This document shows, one piece after another, positions 1-9,802 of a stretch of 64,000 nucleotides of DNA (within the stretch, counting starts at the first letter, position 1; each line of letters starts with the position of its first letter). The DNA is from Streptomyces tanashiensis (GTDB taxonomy: Bacteria; Actinomycetota; Actinomycetes; Streptomycetales; Streptomycetaceae). Position numbers and translations under genes: made by a program. The notes beneath the pieces were generated by a model that saw nothing but the letters and a program-made list of their open reading frames with translations, did not search any database and was not told where the DNA came from. The stretch lies in NCBI RefSeq assembly GCF_014648895.1, contig NZ_BMRZ01000004.1, forward strand, positions 372,001 through 436,000. The letters run 5' to 3'.

Positions 1-1134
1 CGCTCCAGCGTCTTCTCCGGCCGCCACGCCCACCACCACGGCGTGCGCAACAACAAGGCCTCGTACGCGCTCGACCAGAGCACCACCGTGCAGAAGTACC
101 TCAAGCAGGCGGGCTACCGCACCGGCCTGTTCGGCAAGTACCTCAACTCCTGGACCCTGGAGGACAACCCGCCGCACTTCGAGGAGTTCGCCCTTCTCCA
201 GCCCGGGTACACCGACGCCCGCTGGAACGTCGACGGCACCGTGCAGACGATCAACGGCTACACCACCACCATCGTCAAGAACCGCACCCTGGCGTTCCTC
301 GACAAGGCCGCCACCGACACCAGGCCCTGGTTCGCCTACGTCACGCCCTACGCGTCCCACGGCCCGCGCACCCCCGAGGCGAAGTACGCCGACACGGTCG
401 TCCCCGAGTGGAACGGCCGCCCCTCCGTCCCCGAGGCCGACCGCAGCGACAAGCCGGGCTACATCAAGAACGCCACCGGCACCCTCGCCGACGGTCGGCG
501 GATCCGCGCCGAGCAGCTCCGCACCCTGCTCTCCGTCGACGACGCGGTGCAGGCCTTCAAGGACAGGCTGCAGGCCCTCGGCCAGCTCGACAACACCCTG
601 GTCATCTACATCGGGGACAACGGCTTCAGCTGGGGCGACCACGGCTGGACGGCGAAGTCGGTGCCCTACCGCCCGGCGCACGAGGTGCCGTTCTACCTCT
701 CGTGGCCGGCCGGCGGACTGGGCACGGGAACCCAGGACCACCGCATCGTCGCCAACATCGACATCGCGCCGACCATCCTCGACGCCGCCGGCATCACCCC
801 CGCCGCACCGCAGGACGGCCGGTCGTTGCTCACCGGGTACAGCCGTGACCACCTCCTGGTGGAATGGTGGAAGCAGGGCACCGGCACCGGCGGCACCCCC
901 ACCTGGTCCTCGTACGTCGCCAAGGACGAGCAGTACACGGAGTACTACGACCTGACGACCGACGGGAACGGCACGGTGTCCGGCACCGGCCAGGTGAAGT
1001 TCCGCGAGTACTACGACCTGGTGAACGACCCCCACCAGCTGGTCAACAAGCTGTACCAGGCCACACCGGCCCAGGAGCAGGCCCTCGGCATCCCCGCCCT
1101 GGCCGCCGGGCTCGCCGCCGACCGCGCCTCCTGA
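1..1134 (+). CDS. Sulfatase family protein, 5' end missing
   Basis: This is the C-terminal 377 residues of a type I sulfatase (alkaline-phosphatase superfamily), which hydrolyses sulfate esters, probably outside the cell. The frame is open from the first base. The first residues (RSSVFSGRHAHHHGV) are what normally follows the C-x-P-S-R formylglycine motif, so the window edge cuts right at the active site. Further on, GYRTGLFGKYLNSW, the metal-binding DNG in IYIGDNGFSWGDHGW and the KSVPYRPAHEVP segment are the usual sulfatase landmarks. The signal peptide and modified Cys or Ser must lie upstream. It ends 26 bases from the convergent LysR gene. A phosphonate hydrolase or choline sulfatase of the same fold cannot be excluded. 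Confidence 0.9.
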   Translation, partial: RSSVFSGRHAHHHGVRNNKASYALDQSTTVQKYLKQAGYRTGLFGKYLNSWTLEDNPPHFEEFALLQPGYTDARWNVDGTVQTINGYTTTIVKNRTLAFLDKAATDTRPWFAYVTPYASHGPRTPEAKYADTVVPEWNGRPSVPEADRSDKPGYIKNATGTLADGRRIRAEQLRTLLSVDDAVQAFKDRLQALGQLDNTLVIYIGDNGFSWGDHGWTAKSVPYRPAHEVPFYLSWPAGGLGTGTQDHRIVANIDIAPTILDAAGITPAAPQDGRSLLTGYSRDHLLVEWWKQGTGTGGTPTWSSYVAKDEQYTEYYDLTTDGNGTVSGTGQVKFREYYDLVNDPHQLVNKLYQATPAQEQALGIPALAAGLAADRAS

Positions 1135-1144
1135 CCCGCGCCTG

Positions 1145-1176
1145 CCGGACCGGTCCGGGATCAGCCGGACCGGTCC
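1145..1176. terminator. Candidate bidirectional hairpin terminator
   Basis: Two copies of the self-complementary GGACCGGTCC (1147-1156 and 1167-1176) are separated by 10 bases and can pair into a 10-bp stem just after the sulfatase stop. The second copy lies inside the last codons of the convergent LysR gene. There is no T tract, which is usual in this kind of genome. Confidence 0.45.
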
Positions 1177-2087
1177 AGCAGCAGGTCCCGTACACAGCCC
1201 CGCAGCCACGCGTGCGCCGGATCGGCGTCGTGCCGGGGATGCCAGGCGAGGCCGACCGGCAGGGGTGGCAGGTCGAGAGGGACCTCGAAGGCGACCAGTC
1301 CGAGGGACTCGGCCAGCGCGCGGCTCCGCGCGCTGATCAGGCCGACGAGATCGGTGTCGCGGAGGACGAACAGCGACGCCGGGTACGTGCCGACGCCCGC
1401 GGCCACCCGCCGCCGCAGGCCGTGCTCGGCCAGAGCGGTGTCCACGGGGCCGTGCAGCCGTCCCCGGCGCGAGACGACGAGGTGGTCCGCGTCCGTCGCG
1501 AACCTCCGCCGGGTCAGCCGCCCCTGCAGGAGCGGGTGTCCCGCCCGGACGACCGCGAGCATGCGGTCGTCCAGGACGTGCTCGGTGCGCACCTCGGGAT
1601 GGACGGTGTCGATGACACCGACCTCCAGGTCGGCGACGCCCTCCCGCAGCGCCGGCGCGTCGACGTGACTCTCGTTCAGGAACCGCAGCCGCACCAGCGG
1701 CGCCTCGCGGCCGGCGCGGGCGAGGAGCGCGGGCCCCAGCAGGGCGGCGTGGGAGTCCTGGCCGAGCACCGTGAACGTCCGGGCGACGCCGCGCAGATCG
1801 AGGGGGCCCGAGGCCGCGAAGAGCGCCCTGGCCCGCTCCACGACCGCGCCCACCTCGGCCCGTACGGACAGCGCGTACGGTGTCGGCACCATCGCCCGCC
1901 CCGCGCGCACCAGGATCGGATCGCCGAGCGCCTTGCGGATCCTGCCCAGGGTGCGGCTGGTGGCCGGCTCGGAGAGATGCAGCCGCCGGGCCGCTCCCCG
2001 CACACTCTGTTCCTCCAGGAGGACGTCGAGGGCGAGGAGAAGATTGAGGTCGAGGCCGGTGGGCTCCACGGATTGCGTCACACGCAC
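1161..2087 (-). CDS. LysR-family transcriptional regulator
   Basis: A 308-residue LysR-type regulator, the usual family length. The N-terminal winged helix-turn-helix is clear at about residues 12-70 (LDLNLLLALDVLLEEQSVRGAARRLHLSEPATSRTLGRIR, given here only in part as the recognition region SVRGAARRLHLSEPATSRTL), followed by a periplasmic-binding-like effector domain with no identifiable ligand. The GTG start at 2087 is the furthest upstream; a start a few codons later is possible. It is divergent from the MFS exporter at 2180 with about 90 bases between them, the classic arrangement for a LysR protein controlling its neighbour. Its own regulation is probably by autorepression. The ligand is unknown. 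Confidence 0.9.
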   Translation of the reverse strand: MRVTQSVEPTGLDLNLLLALDVLLEEQSVRGAARRLHLSEPATSRTLGRIRKALGDPILVRAGRAMVPTPYALSVRAEVGAVVERARALFAASGPLDLRGVARTFTVLGQDSHAALLGPALLARAGREAPLVRLRFLNESHVDAPALREGVADLEVGVIDTVHPEVRTEHVLDDRMLAVVRAGHPLLQGRLTRRRFATDADHLVVSRRGRLHGPVDTALAEHGLRRRVAAGVGTYPASLFVLRDTDLVGLISARSRALAESLGLVAFEVPLDLPPLPVGLAWHPRHDADPAHAWLRGCVRDLLLDRSG

Positions 2088-2179
2088 TCACCCCTTGCGA
2101 AAGATGCACTGGAAGTAATCCATGGGCCGAGCCTACGGTGGGCGCACATCCCCTCACCACGAAGCTCCCCGGAGGAGCC
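2088..2179. promoter_or_regulatory. Divergent LysR/MFS promoter region
   Basis: This 92-base gap must hold the promoters of both the LysR gene and the MFS gene. It is less GC-rich than its surroundings around 2095-2120. A good ribosome binding site, GGAGG at 2171-2175, precedes the MFS start. I could not pick a single convincing T-N11-A LysR box by eye. Confidence 0.4.
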
Positions 2180-3631
2180 ATGTCCTCGCCTGCCCTCTCA
2201 CCGCCTCCCTCCGCCCCGGCCGGGCCCGCGCCGACCGCGATCGCCCGGTCGACCCTGCTCGCCCTGTGCGCCTGCGTCCTCGTCGCGCAGAGCATGGTCG
2301 CCGCCATCAACCTCCTCATCCCCCAACTCGCCTCCTCCTCCCTGCATCCGTCCCCCACCGAGCTGCTGTGGACGGTCGACGCCTACGTCATCGTCTTCGC
2401 CGGACTGCTCATCCCCGCCGGGGCGCTGGGGGACCGCCGGGGCCGCAAGGGCGTCCTGCTCGCCGGTCTCGCGCTGTTCGCCGCCGGGGCGGCGCTCAGC
2501 GCCCTCGCCACCTCGCCCGCGCTGCTGATCGCCGGCCGCGGGGTGTCCGGGGCCGGGGCCGCCTGCGTCATGCCCGCGACCATGTCGATCCTCGTCCAGC
2601 TCGCCGGACCGGAACACCGGGCCCGGGCCCTGGCCTCGTGGACCCTCGCCGTCGGTCTGGGCGGTCTCGCGGGGAACGTCGGCGGGGGAGCGGTCGGCCA
2701 GTTCCTCTCCTGGCGCGCCCTGTTCTGGCTCATGGTCCCCCTGGCCGCACTGCTGGCCTGGACCGTCACCGTCACCGTCCCGCGCACCGGGCGTTCCCCG
2801 CAGGGACACCCCGACCCGCGCGGCACCCTGCTGCTCGTCGCGGCCCTGGTCGCCCTCCTCGCGGGCATCATCGAAGGCCCGGCCTACGGCTGGACCTCGC
2901 CGCGCATCCTCGTCCTCTTCGCGGCGGGCGCGGCACTGACCGGTCTGTTCACCTGGTACGCCCTGCGCTCCGAGGCGGCCCTGTTCGATCCGCGGGTCTT
3001 CCGCTCCCGGCGGCTGCGCGCCGCCGTCCTGGGCACGGCCACCGGATTCTTCGGCCTCTTCTCGCTGTTCTACGCCAACTCGCAGTACCTGCAGTACGTC
3101 AAGGGGTACGGCCCCGCCGTCACCGGCCTCGCCATCGTCCCGCTCACGATCGGCATGGCCCTCTTCCCCAAGGTCGCCACCCGCTGGCAGGCCGCCTCCG
3201 GCCCGCGTCCCGCCGTCGCCACCGGGCTCTTCCTGATCGGCGCCGGACTCGTGGGAGCCTCCACCGCCGGCGCGGCCACGCCGTACGCGCTGTACGCCTG
3301 CTGGCTCCTGGTGATCTCGGCGGGCACCGGCCTGTGCATGCCGGCCCTGACCGTGGGCGTCGTCTCCTCCCTCCCCGCGCACCAGGCCGGTCTGGGTTCC
3401 GGCCTCGGCACCTCGGCCCGGGAGATCGGTGCCGCCCTCGGTGTGGCCGTGACCGGCACCGTGCTCGCCGTGCACCACGCCGACGCCCACGCGGCGTCCT
3501 TCGCCGACGCGATGAGCCCGGCGCTGCGCACGGTGGGCACGGTCGTCCTCGTCGCCACGGTCCTGGTCACCGTCGGATACCGGACCGGGTCCGGGCGGCG
3601 GACCGGCGCCGGGACCGCCCCCACCCCCTGA
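2180..3631 (+). CDS. MFS transporter, DHA2-type multidrug exporter
   Basis: A 483-residue integral membrane protein with hydrophobic segments throughout, consistent with the 14-helix DHA2 drug:proton antiporter family. The signature between helices 2 and 3 appears as GDRRGRKGVLLAGL, and LWTVDAYVIVFAGLLIPAG is the typical helix-1/2 region. It probably exports a small toxic compound from the cytoplasm using the proton gradient. An upstream in-frame GTG at 2138 exists, but the ATG at 2180 has a strong GGAGG seven bases in front and gives a normal N terminus. It is divergent from the LysR gene, its likely regulator. The substrate cannot be told. Confidence 0.9.
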   Translation: MSSPALSPPPSAPAGPAPTAIARSTLLALCACVLVAQSMVAAINLLIPQLASSSLHPSPTELLWTVDAYVIVFAGLLIPAGALGDRRGRKGVLLAGLALFAAGAALSALATSPALLIAGRGVSGAGAACVMPATMSILVQLAGPEHRARALASWTLAVGLGGLAGNVGGGAVGQFLSWRALFWLMVPLAALLAWTVTVTVPRTGRSPQGHPDPRGTLLLVAALVALLAGIIEGPAYGWTSPRILVLFAAGAALTGLFTWYALRSEAALFDPRVFRSRRLRAAVLGTATGFFGLFSLFYANSQYLQYVKGYGPAVTGLAIVPLTIGMALFPKVATRWQAASGPRPAVATGLFLIGAGLVGASTAGAATPYALYACWLLVISAGTGLCMPALTVGVVSSLPAHQAGLGSGLGTSAREIGAALGVAVTGTVLAVHHADAHAASFADAMSPALRTVGTVVLVATVLVTVGYRTGSGRRTGAGTAPTP

Positions 3632-3849
3632 GGAGGGGGCGCGAGCTCCCGCCCCGCCGTCCCCCGGAGGCGCGTGTGGGCCGGATGGCGCAGGCGGCGC
3701 GCGGCGGCGCCGGGTCCGCGAGAGGGTGGCCGAATCCTGGGACAGGAAGGCCCGGTGGCCGACGCGGGCCGGGACGGCCGGTCGTACGACCGGATCCGGA
3801 CCGCGGGCACCGTCCGCCGTCCCCGGTCCCGCAGTCGAGGAGGTAACGC

Positions 3850-5124
3850 ATGCACCGACGTGTCCCCGCCGCGTACGGCGGGCGGAATTCCACGGGCTCC
3901 GCCCCTGCTCGTACCCGACCTCGCCCGAGGCGCCGACTCCGCGCGGCGGCCGTCGGGGCGGTCGTGGCGGCCGGTCTCCTCGGCGGGGCGGCGACGGCCC
4001 CGGTCAGGGCCGCCGCACCGTCCCCGTACGGCCCCGGCCACGGCGACCCGGAGCTCCAGCGGGCCCTCGCCGACCTGGTGGGGGCGCCGGGCGGCCCGCC
4101 CGGCGCGATCGCGATCCTGACCCGGGACGGCGTACGGCAGGTCTACCGGGCCGGCACGGCCGAGGTGGGCACGGACCGCCGGCCCCGGCCCGACGACCAC
4201 ATGCGGATCGCGAGCGTGGCCAAGGCCTTCAGCGGCGCGGTCGCGCTGAGCCTGGTGGACCGGCGGGCCCTGGAACTGGACGACACGATCGGGCGACGCC
4301 TGCCCCACCTGCCCGCCGCCTGGCACGCGGTGACCCTGCGACAGCTCCTCCAGCACACCAGCGGACTCCCGGACTACAGCAGGAGCCAGGCCTTCCAGGA
4401 CATCGTCCGCGCCGACCCCCGCCACCACTTCGACTCCCGCCGGCTCCTCGACTTCGTGGCCGACCAGCCCCTGGGTTTCCCTCCGGGCAGCCGGTACGCC
4501 TACTCCAACTCGGACAACATCGCGGTCGCCCTGATGGCCGAACAGGCCACCGGCCGCCCGTACGAGTCGCTGCTGAGGCAGCTCGTGTACCGCCCGCTGG
4601 ACCTCACCGCGACGAGCCTGCCCCAGGGCTATCTGCTTCCCCGCCCCTTCCTGCACGGCTACTTCACCGCCCCCGGCGAGCAGCCCGAGGACGTGAGCGA
4701 GGCGGTCAGCGCCTCCGGGGCCTGGGCGTCGGGCGGCATCGTCTCCACCCCGGCCGACCTGAGCAGGTTCATCGGCGGCTACGCCGGACCGGAGCTGCTG
4801 ACCCCCACCACCCGCCGTGCCCAGCAGGACTTCCTCCCCGGCGGCGCCTCCGAGCCGGCCGGCCCCGGCGCCAACGCGGCGGGTCTGGGCCTCTTCCGCT
4901 ACACCACACGCTGCGGCGCGGTCCTCGGACACACGGGCAACACCCCCGGCTACACGCAGTTCGCCGCGGCCACACGGGACGGCCGGCGCACGGTGACGGT
5001 CTCCCTCACCAGCCAGGCGACGCTGGACCCCGCGCTGCTGGCCCGGCTGCGCGCGACCGAGGAGCGGTTCGTCTGCGCGCTGCTCGGCGACCGCGGCCCG
5101 GGCCACTGGGGGGCGCACCCGTAG
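3850..5124 (+). CDS. Secreted serine hydrolase, class C beta-lactamase/DD-peptidase fold
   Basis: A 424-residue protein of the beta-lactamase-related family (Streptomyces R61 DD-carboxypeptidase-like). A long basic N region followed by AAAVGAVVAAGLLGGAATAPVRAAA looks like a Sec or Tat signal peptide cut near residue 55. The nucleophile motif S-x-x-K is SVAK (about residues 122-125), the Y-x-N motif is YSN in YAYSNSDN, and the third box is HTG in GHTGNTPGYTQ. All three are intact, so it should be active on peptidoglycan-like peptides, beta-lactams or esters. The ATG at 3850 follows GAGGAGG. It stands alone between the MFS gene and a gene remnant; the 218 bases in front of it show no other feature. 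Confidence 0.88.
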   Translation: MHRRVPAAYGGRNSTGSAPARTRPRPRRRLRAAAVGAVVAAGLLGGAATAPVRAAAPSPYGPGHGDPELQRALADLVGAPGGPPGAIAILTRDGVRQVYRAGTAEVGTDRRPRPDDHMRIASVAKAFSGAVALSLVDRRALELDDTIGRRLPHLPAAWHAVTLRQLLQHTSGLPDYSRSQAFQDIVRADPRHHFDSRRLLDFVADQPLGFPPGSRYAYSNSDNIAVALMAEQATGRPYESLLRQLVYRPLDLTATSLPQGYLLPRPFLHGYFTAPGEQPEDVSEAVSASGAWASGGIVSTPADLSRFIGGYAGPELLTPTTRRAQQDFLPGGASEPAGPGANAAGLGLFRYTTRCGAVLGHTGNTPGYTQFAAATRDGRRTVTVSLTSQATLDPALLARLRATEERFVCALLGDRGPGHWGAHP

Positions 5125-5134
5125 GGGCGCCGGC

Positions 5135-5236
5135 TCAGGCCCGGCGGACCGCGTACCCCAGATACGTCACCACCGGGCTGCCGTCGGGCTGGAGCACCAT
5201 GTCGACCAGGGCCGGCAGCTGTTCGTCGGTCAGTGT
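5135..5236 (-). pseudogene. C-terminal remnant of an unidentified gene
   Basis: The minus strand encodes about 33 residues with ordinary coding character and a stop (LTDEQLPALVDMVLQPDGSP, then VVTYLGYAVRRA), but upstream the frame dissolves into a low-complexity run of alternating CGC and GCC/GCG triplets (5237-5300) that reads as poly-arginine. No start codon with a ribosome binding site is present. It looks like the preserved tail of a deleted gene. I do not recognise the parent family; a methyltransferase-like tail is one guess. Confidence 0.4.
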
Positions 5237-5385
5237 GCCGCGCCTGCGCCTGCGCCCGCGCCCGCGCGTCGCCCCCGCGTCGCCCGCGCGTCGCCCGCCC
5301 GGCCCCGGCGGCCGGGTGGGGCCCGGCACCCGGCTTCTCGGGCCGCTGATCGCGGCCCACGGCGAGACGGACGGGGACCGACCCC

Positions 5386-5414
5386 TTACGCGGTGACGGG
5401 TTTCCCCCTAGCCT
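5386..5414 (+). promoter_or_regulatory. Candidate promoter for the acyl-CoA ligase gene
   Basis: TTACGC (5386-5391) and TAGCCT (5409-5414) are spaced by exactly 17 bases and would start transcription near 5421, about 60 bases before the ligase ATG. The match to a housekeeping-type promoter is fair. Confidence 0.4.
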
Positions 5415-5435
5415 CACCCCAGCGCGCAAGTTACC

Positions 5436-5460
5436 CGCCGGTCAATGACGTTGACCGGCG
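5436..5460 (+). promoter_or_regulatory. Perfect inverted repeat in the acyl-CoA ligase leader
   Basis: CGCCGGTCAA (5436-5445) and TTGACCGGCG (5451-5460) are perfect 10-base arms around TGACG. The repeat sits between the predicted transcription start and the ribosome binding site at 5471-5476, so it could be a repressor operator that blocks elongation, or an RNA hairpin controlling translation. The size fits a TetR- or GntR-type dimer; no regulator gene is adjacent. Confidence 0.5.
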
Positions 5461-5480
5461 CACTGGGCCCGGAGGTCGCC

Positions 5481-7367
<1,887 letters not shown>

Positions 7368-7387
7368 GCCCCGCCCGCTCTCCGGCC

Positions 7388-7422
7388 CGTCCGGTACGGC
7401 CCTCCCGGAGCCGTACCGGACG
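7388..7422. terminator. Bidirectional hairpin terminator
   Basis: CGTCCGGTACGGC (7388-7400) and GCCGTACCGGACG (7410-7422) form a perfect 13-bp stem with a 9-base loop, exactly between the convergent acyl-CoA ligase and DinB genes; the right arm abuts the DinB stop codon. Confidence 0.8.
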
Positions 7423-7953
7423 TCACGCGTCCCCGGTCACCCCGTCCGTCCGCTCCCGCAGGAAGTCGGCGTGGCCGTTGTGGCGGGCGTACTCCTGGAT
7501 CATCACCATGTAGACCCAGCGCAGACTGAGGGCGACCCCGCGCGAGGACGTGAACGTCTCGTCGAGGTCGTGCCCGGCCGCCGCGGCGTCGCACGCCTCG
7601 ACCTCGGCCCGGTACACCCCGAAATCCCGCTCCGCGTCGACCGCCAGGACCCCGGCGAGCCCCTCGTCGCCGTCCGAAGGCCCCGTGAAGACGTCACCGA
7701 GGTCCTCACCCGCGAAGCCGCGCCGGAACCACGACCGCTCCACCTCCGCCATGTGCCGGACCAGGCCGAGGAGGGTGAGGCTCGAAGGCTCCACCGTGGC
7801 CCGCGCCAACCGCTCCGGGTCGAGACCGGCGCACTTGGCGAGCAGAGTCTCCCGGTGCCAGGTCAGCCAGCCCTCCAGCATCCGACGCTCGGTCACGGAT
7901 CCCAGGTCGCCCAGCCGGCGCGTGCGCACGACCGACGGCGCCGTCCATGTCAT
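7423..7953 (-). CDS. DinB-family protein (DUF664, mycothiol-transferase type)
   Basis: A 176-residue protein of the DinB/DUF664 four-helix-bundle family. The N-terminal half carries a helix with LTWHRETLLAKCAGLDPERL and the metal-ligand histidine in LGLVRHMAEVERSWFRR; a second histidine pair is in IQEYARHNGHADFLRE. These are the three-His divalent-metal positions of the family, whose actinobacterial members include mycothiol-dependent S-transferases (known of the family; activity here is inference). Its ATG overlaps the stop of the upstream XRE-cupin regulator by four bases (ATGA), so the two are translationally coupled and probably share a stress or detoxification role. Confidence 0.85.
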   Translation of the reverse strand: MTWTAPSVVRTRRLGDLGSVTERRMLEGWLTWHRETLLAKCAGLDPERLARATVEPSSLTLLGLVRHMAEVERSWFRRGFAGEDLGDVFTGPSDGDEGLAGVLAVDAERDFGVYRAEVEACDAAAAGHDLDETFTSSRGVALSLRWVYMVMIQEYARHNGHADFLRERTDGVTGDA

Positions 7954-8504
7954 GTCTCCAGTACCTCCACGTGGTCGCCGATCGCGACGGCCAGCACCCG
8001 CGAGCCCGGTTCGGTGGTGCGCCAGCGGTGCCGGACGCCGCCCGACAGCAGCAGTGTGTCCCCGCGGCCCAGCCGGTGCACGCGCCCGTCGGCCTCCACC
8101 TCCACGGAACCGTCCGCCACGTACAGCAGCTCGTCGTTCCGGTGCCGGAACTCGCGGTCCGCCTCGTGCGCGCCGACGAACTCCAGCGCGTGCAGCTGGT
8201 GACGGCCCCTCACCACCGGCCGGACGCGGGCCTCGCGGTCGAGCCCGCTGTCGTCGCCGGCGCGCACCACGTCGACCGTGCGGGTCTCGTCCGAGGCCGC
8301 GAGCAGCTGGACCGCCGTGGTGCCGAGGGCGTCCGCGATCCGCTGCAGCGACCGCATGCTGGGGCGCGCCCGGTCGTTCTCGATCTGGCTGAGGAACGGA
8401 GAGGAGAGTCCGCTGCTCCGTGCCACCTCGGCGAGCGTCAGGTCGAGTGCCCGTCGCCGGCGGCGTACGGCGGCGCCCACCCGCGGTGTGTTCGCGGCCT
8501 CCAT
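7950..8504 (-). CDS. XRE-family regulator with C-terminal cupin
   Basis: A 184-residue regulator with an N-terminal Cro/C1 helix-turn-helix (about residues 10-65: LDLTLAEVARSSGLSSPFLS then QIENDRARPSMRSLQRIADAL) and a C-terminal cupin (about 110-180: RHRNDELLYVADGSVEVEAD, then LGRGDTLLLSGGVRHRW), the small-molecule sensor fold of this family. The ATG at 8504 is preferred (AAAGGAC about ten bases upstream) over an in-frame start at 8552. It is first in a two-gene unit with the DinB protein and is divergent from the arylsulfotransferase-permease pair, with 173 bases between them. It may regulate both directions; the effector is unknown. Confidence 0.88.
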   Translation of the reverse strand: MEAANTPRVGAAVRRRRRALDLTLAEVARSSGLSSPFLSQIENDRARPSMRSLQRIADALGTTAVQLLAASDETRTVDVVRAGDDSGLDREARVRPVVRGRHQLHALEFVGAHEADREFRHRNDELLYVADGSVEVEADGRVHRLGRGDTLLLSGGVRHRWRTTEPGSRVLAVAIGDHVEVLET

Positions 8505-8677
8505 GGATGGTCCCGTCCTTTCGCCCCGGCGCCCGGTGGCGCCTGACGGCACCCTACGCGGCGCGCGGCCGGAGCCCGGAGACGGTTTCGTACTCCTGAC
8601 ACACGCCCGTCACACAACGCCCCTAACGTCAAAGTCGGTTGTTCTCATCAAAGAAAGTTTGAAGGAGGAGCTCCGAC

Positions 8678-9802
8678 GTGCCCACGATCGACCAGAACTC
8701 ACGCCGCCGCCGTCCCACCGGCCTCATCGCCCTCGACGAGACGGCCGCGTCCGAGGGCTACACCCTCTACGCGCCGCTCACCGGCACCGGAGAGGTCCAC
8801 CTCATCGATCTCCACGGCCGCACCGTCCACCGGTGGGACCTTCCGTACCGCCCCGGCCGCCACGCCCGGCTGCTCGACGACGGAACCCTCGCCTACAACG
8901 GCGTCCTCCCCGGGGAGAAGGCCCTCTTCCCGATGTGGCACAAGTACCGGGGCGGCGTCATGCTCCGCGCGGCACCCGACGGGACCGTGCTGCGGGAGCA
9001 CCGGGACCCCCTCCAGCACCACGACGCCCATCACCTCGACGACGGCCGCATCCTCTACACCGCCCTGGAACCCCTCACCGGCGCCGAGGCCGCGACGGTA
9101 CGCGGCGGAGTGCCCGGCTCCGAGGCCGAGGACGGTCTCGTCTGGGCCGACACCATCAGGGAGGTCGGCCCGGACGGCGAACTCCTCTGGTCCTGGCGCG
9201 CCGCGGAGCACCTCGACCGCGACTCCTTCCCGCTCCACGAGGCCTACGCCCGCGAGCACTGGCCGCTGATCAACAGCGTCACCCCGCTCCGCGACGGCAA
9301 CATCCTGGCGAGCCTGCGGAGCGTCTCGGCCGTCGTCGTCATCAGCCGCGACACCGGCGAGATCCTCTGGCGCAGCCGCCCCGGCACGGTCAGCCAGCAG
9401 CACGCGCCCACCGAACTGGACGACGGCCGGCTGCTCGTCTTCGACAACGGCGTCTTCCGGCCCGGCCACGACGTCCCGTACTCCCGCGTCATCGAGATCG
9501 ACCGGGCCGACGGCGCGATCGTGTGGGAGTACCACGACCCGGCCCGCGAGTTCTTCTTCGCCCCCTTCATGGGCTCCGCGCAGCGCCTGCCGAACGGCAA
9601 CACGCTCGTCACCGACTCCCCGTCCGGCCGGCTCTTCGAGGTGACGAAGGACGGCTACCTCTGCTGGGAGTACGTCGTCCCGTACTTCGCCGGCTACGCC
9701 GAGAACGAGGTCCGCGGCCTCTTCCCCTCCGAACCCAACGCCGTATTCCGCGCCTACCGCTACACCGCGGCCCAGATCCCGTGGCTGGAGACGACGGCAT
9801 GA
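8678..9802 (+). CDS. Arylsulfotransferase (ASST)-family protein
   Basis: A 374-residue protein of the bacterial arylsulfotransferase/beta-propeller family. Blade-like repeats such as DGTVLREHRDPLQHHDAHHL, DGRILYTALEP, DGELLWSWRAAEHLD and DGAIVWEYHDPAREFFF recur every 40-50 residues. Family members move sulfate between phenolic compounds; His-rich LQHHDAHHL and the conserved QQHAPTELDDG fit the active-site positions. There is no signal peptide, unlike the periplasmic enterobacterial enzyme, so it probably acts in the cytoplasm or is a propeller of another function. The GTG start has GAAGGAGGAG upstream. Its stop overlaps the permease start (ATGA), tying it to uptake of a substrate. Confidence 0.8.
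   Translation: MPTIDQNSRRRRPTGLIALDETAASEGYTLYAPLTGTGEVHLIDLHGRTVHRWDLPYRPGRHARLLDDGTLAYNGVLPGEKALFPMWHKYRGGVMLRAAPDGTVLREHRDPLQHHDAHHLDDGRILYTALEPLTGAEAATVRGGVPGSEAEDGLVWADTIREVGPDGELLWSWRAAEHLDRDSFPLHEAYAREHWPLINSVTPLRDGNILASLRSVSAVVVISRDTGEILWRSRPGTVSQQHAPTELDDGRLLVFDNGVFRPGHDVPYSRVIEIDRADGAIVWEYHDPAREFFFAPFMGSAQRLPNGNTLVTDSPSGRLFEVTKDGYLCWEYVVPYFAGYAENEVRGLFPSEPNAVFRAYRYTAAQIPWLETTA

Noticed and set aside
3605..3660. A terminator after the MFS gene
   Set aside because: Only a 6-bp GGGGCG/CGCCCC stem could be drawn, too weak to list.
5237..5300. GC-rich short repeats as a CRISPR-like array
   Set aside because: The units are irregular, short and without spacers; simple low-complexity sequence.
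8278..9798. N-terminal extension of the nucleobase permease frame through the arylsulfotransferase gene
   Set aside because: The extension is shadow sequence; the permease starts naturally at ATG 9799 with the first helix shortly after.
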